64,000 bases of DNA from Syntrophales bacterium (GTDB lineage: Bacteria; Desulfobacterota; Syntrophia; Syntrophales; PHBD01), in NCBI GenBank assembly GCA_035363115.1, contig DAOSEM010000007.1:1-64000 (forward strand). The letters run 5' to 3'. The position numbers were made by a program, and so were the translations under genes. Shown piece by piece: positions 62,824 through 64,000 of this stretch. The notes under the pieces were generated by a model, which saw only the letters and a list, made by a program, of their open reading frames with translations, ran no database searches and had not been told where the DNA came from. Numbering within the stretch: the stretch's first letter is position 1; every line of letters begins with the position of its first letter.

Positions 62824-64000
62824 ATGGAGGAAGGGACAAAATCCCGGCTGCGGAAGCTGCCGAAGATCGACGAGTTGATGCTTTCCCTGGAAAAGCGGGG
62901 TCTTCTCCGGCAGATTCCCCGGGAATTCGTCCGGGAGGCATGCCGTACCGCCGTGGACGACCTGCGGCGCCGGATCCTGGCTGCGGGTACAGGAGAGGAA
63001 TTTCCCGTTCCGGACCGGCAGATGGTGGCCGAGGGCATTGAAAAGAGGATGGCCGACCTGGAATCCCCCCGGCTCAAGCGGGTTATCAATGCCACCGGCG
63101 TGATTCTTCACACGAACCTGGGGCGGGCCCCCCTGAGCCGGGAGGCGGTTCTCCATGTGGCGGAGGTTGCCGGAGGATACTCGAACCTGGAATTTGACCT
63201 GGACAAGGGTGAGCGAGGACTCCGCTACGACCACGTCCGGGATCTGCTGCTCCTCCTGACGGGGGCGGAGGAGGCCCTCGTGGTGAACAACAATGCCGCC
63301 GCGGTCCTCCTGGTTCTGAACACCCTGGCGGAGGGGAGGGAGGCCGTTGTCTCCCGGGGGGAGCTGGTCGAGATCGGCGGCGAGTTTCGGATTCCGGAAG
63401 TCATGGAGAAGAGCGGCGTCCGTCTCCGGGAGGTCGGCACGACCAACCGGACCCGCCTGGGAGACTACGAACGGGCCGTTACGGAGCAGACGGGCCTGAT
63501 CCTGAAAGTGCACACGAGCAATTTCCGGGTGGTCGGGTTTACCGAGGAAGTGGATGTTTCCGATCTCGTTACGCTGGGGCGCAGGGTCGGAATCCCGGTC
63601 ATGCATGACCTGGGAAGCGGATGCCTGATCGACCTGGAGCCCTTCGGGCTGGAGCGCGAGCCTACTGTCCGGGAGGCCGTCGCCTCCGGGGCGGACGTGG
63701 TGACATTCAGCGGAGACAAGCTTCTCGGCGGGCCGCAGGCGGGGATCATCCTCGGCCGGAGGGAGAGCGTGGAGAGAATCCGCCGGAATCCCCTGAATCG
63801 GGCCCTGCGGATCGACAAGCTGACCCTGGCAGCCCTCGAGGCGACCCTGGCTGCTTATCTGAAACCCGATCGAGCATTGGAGGAAATCCGGGTCCTGAAG
63901 GCCCTCTCGGAGCCCCCGGAGACTGTTCGGAGACGCGCCCGCCGGCTCATGACCCTCCTCAAGCGGTCGGGGATCGAGGGGATCGCCTTGTCCCTGAAAC
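62824..64000 (+). CDS. selA: L-seryl-tRNA(Sec) selenium transferase, 3' end cut off
   Basis: 392 codons inside the window; the gene runs past base 64000 (full SelA is about 460). PLP enzyme converting seryl-tRNA(Sec) to selenocysteinyl-tRNA(Sec). Visible are KLPKIDELM, RVINATGVILHTNLGRAPLS, VVNNNAAAVLLVLNTLA, GGEFRIPEVMEKSGVRLREVGTTNRT, and the PLP lysine in FSGDKLLGGPQAG. GGAGGG precedes the ATG. It implies selenoproteins in this genome, so UGA codons may be read as selenocysteine. Confidence 0.97.
   Translation, partial: MEEGTKSRLRKLPKIDELMLSLEKRGLLRQIPREFVREACRTAVDDLRRRILAAGTGEEFPVPDRQMVAEGIEKRMADLESPRLKRVINATGVILHTNLGRAPLSREAVLHVAEVAGGYSNLEFDLDKGERGLRYDHVRDLLLLLTGAEEALVVNNNAAAVLLVLNTLAEGREAVVSRGELVEIGGEFRIPEVMEKSGVRLREVGTTNRTRLGDYERAVTEQTGLILKVHTSNFRVVGFTEEVDVSDLVTLGRRVGIPVMHDLGSGCLIDLEPFGLEREPTVREAVASGADVVTFSGDKLLGGPQAGIILGRRESVERIRRNPLNRALRIDKLTLAALEATLAAYLKPDRALEEIRVLKALSEPPETVRRRARRLMTLLKRSGIEGIALSLK

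Overview
The window reads as a GC-rich chromosome segment of a strictly anaerobic, probably syntrophic bacterium, most likely a Desulfobacterota of the Syntrophus/Smithella type. This assignment is inferred from gene content and not from a marker phylogeny. Pointers are an FprA flavoprotein with rubredoxin and rubrerythrin (oxygen detoxification), a split glycine decarboxylase (GcvPA/GcvPB), an ADP-forming acyl-CoA synthetase, several CoA-transferases, an OFA-family carrier, anaerobic-type phenylacetate-CoA ligase, a KamA-family aminomutase and SelA (selenocysteine synthesis). The outer-membrane gene bamD marks a diderm. About 55 protein genes are packed on both strands. No tRNA, rRNA, CRISPR array, prophage or insertion sequence was recognised.

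Layout. 1-4.4 kb: 5' end of an acyl-CoA synthetase gene behind a promoter/palindrome module, an unrecognised two-part protein, a GDPD phosphodiesterase, then fprA-rubredoxin-rubrerythrin closed by a terminator. 4.4-10.5 kb: holin-fold membrane protein overlapping mutS, a kinase/P-loop fusion, and trxA-bamD on the minus strand. 10.7-18.7 kb: nucleoside phosphorylase plus cobalamin adenosyltransferase, a MASE3-PAS-GGDEF diguanylate cyclase, a small protein with an internal duplication, ACT protein plus phenylacetate-CoA ligase, and a ClC transporter with CBS domains. 18.8-24.4 kb: MarR regulator, then a three-gene compatible-solute operon (HAD phosphatase, GT81-like glycosyltransferase, GpgS) for glucosylglycerate or mannosylglucosylglycerate, a lipoprotein and mobA. 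24.4-34.2 kb: OFA carrier, polyprenyl diphosphate synthase, and a minus-strand operon pgi - DUF255 protein - CoA-transferase/GNAT fusion - nnr. 34.3-38 kb: Tat-exported DUF362 protein, a NapH/NapG-like polyferredoxin fusion, and a deoxyhypusine-synthase-like gene.

38-55 kb forms a one-carbon/lipoate/CoA block: dihydrolipoyl dehydrogenase, MFS carrier, lipA, kamA-like gene, a decayed GntP-type permease, a CoA-transferase, and a long minus-strand run zinc-ribbon protein - gcvT - gcvH - gcvPA - thioesterase - NTF2/EF-hand protein - gcvPB - ADP-forming acyl-CoA synthetase. LipA and Lpd supply the lipoyl and E3 functions that GcvH needs. Two pairs of a ~120 bp hairpin repeat sit in this block, each pair ending at the stop codon of a minus-strand gene. 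55.4-64 kb: polar amino-acid ABC transporter operon, a pyruvate/indolepyruvate-decarboxylase-type enzyme, peptide deformylase, a HemW-like radical SAM protein and selA running off the end.

The most promising items are the paired hairpin repeats, the compatible-solute operon, the interrupted gcv operon translationally coupled to an ATP-forming CoA ligase, the NapH/NapG-like fusion, the CoA-transferase/GNAT fusion and the small duplicated CQLG protein.
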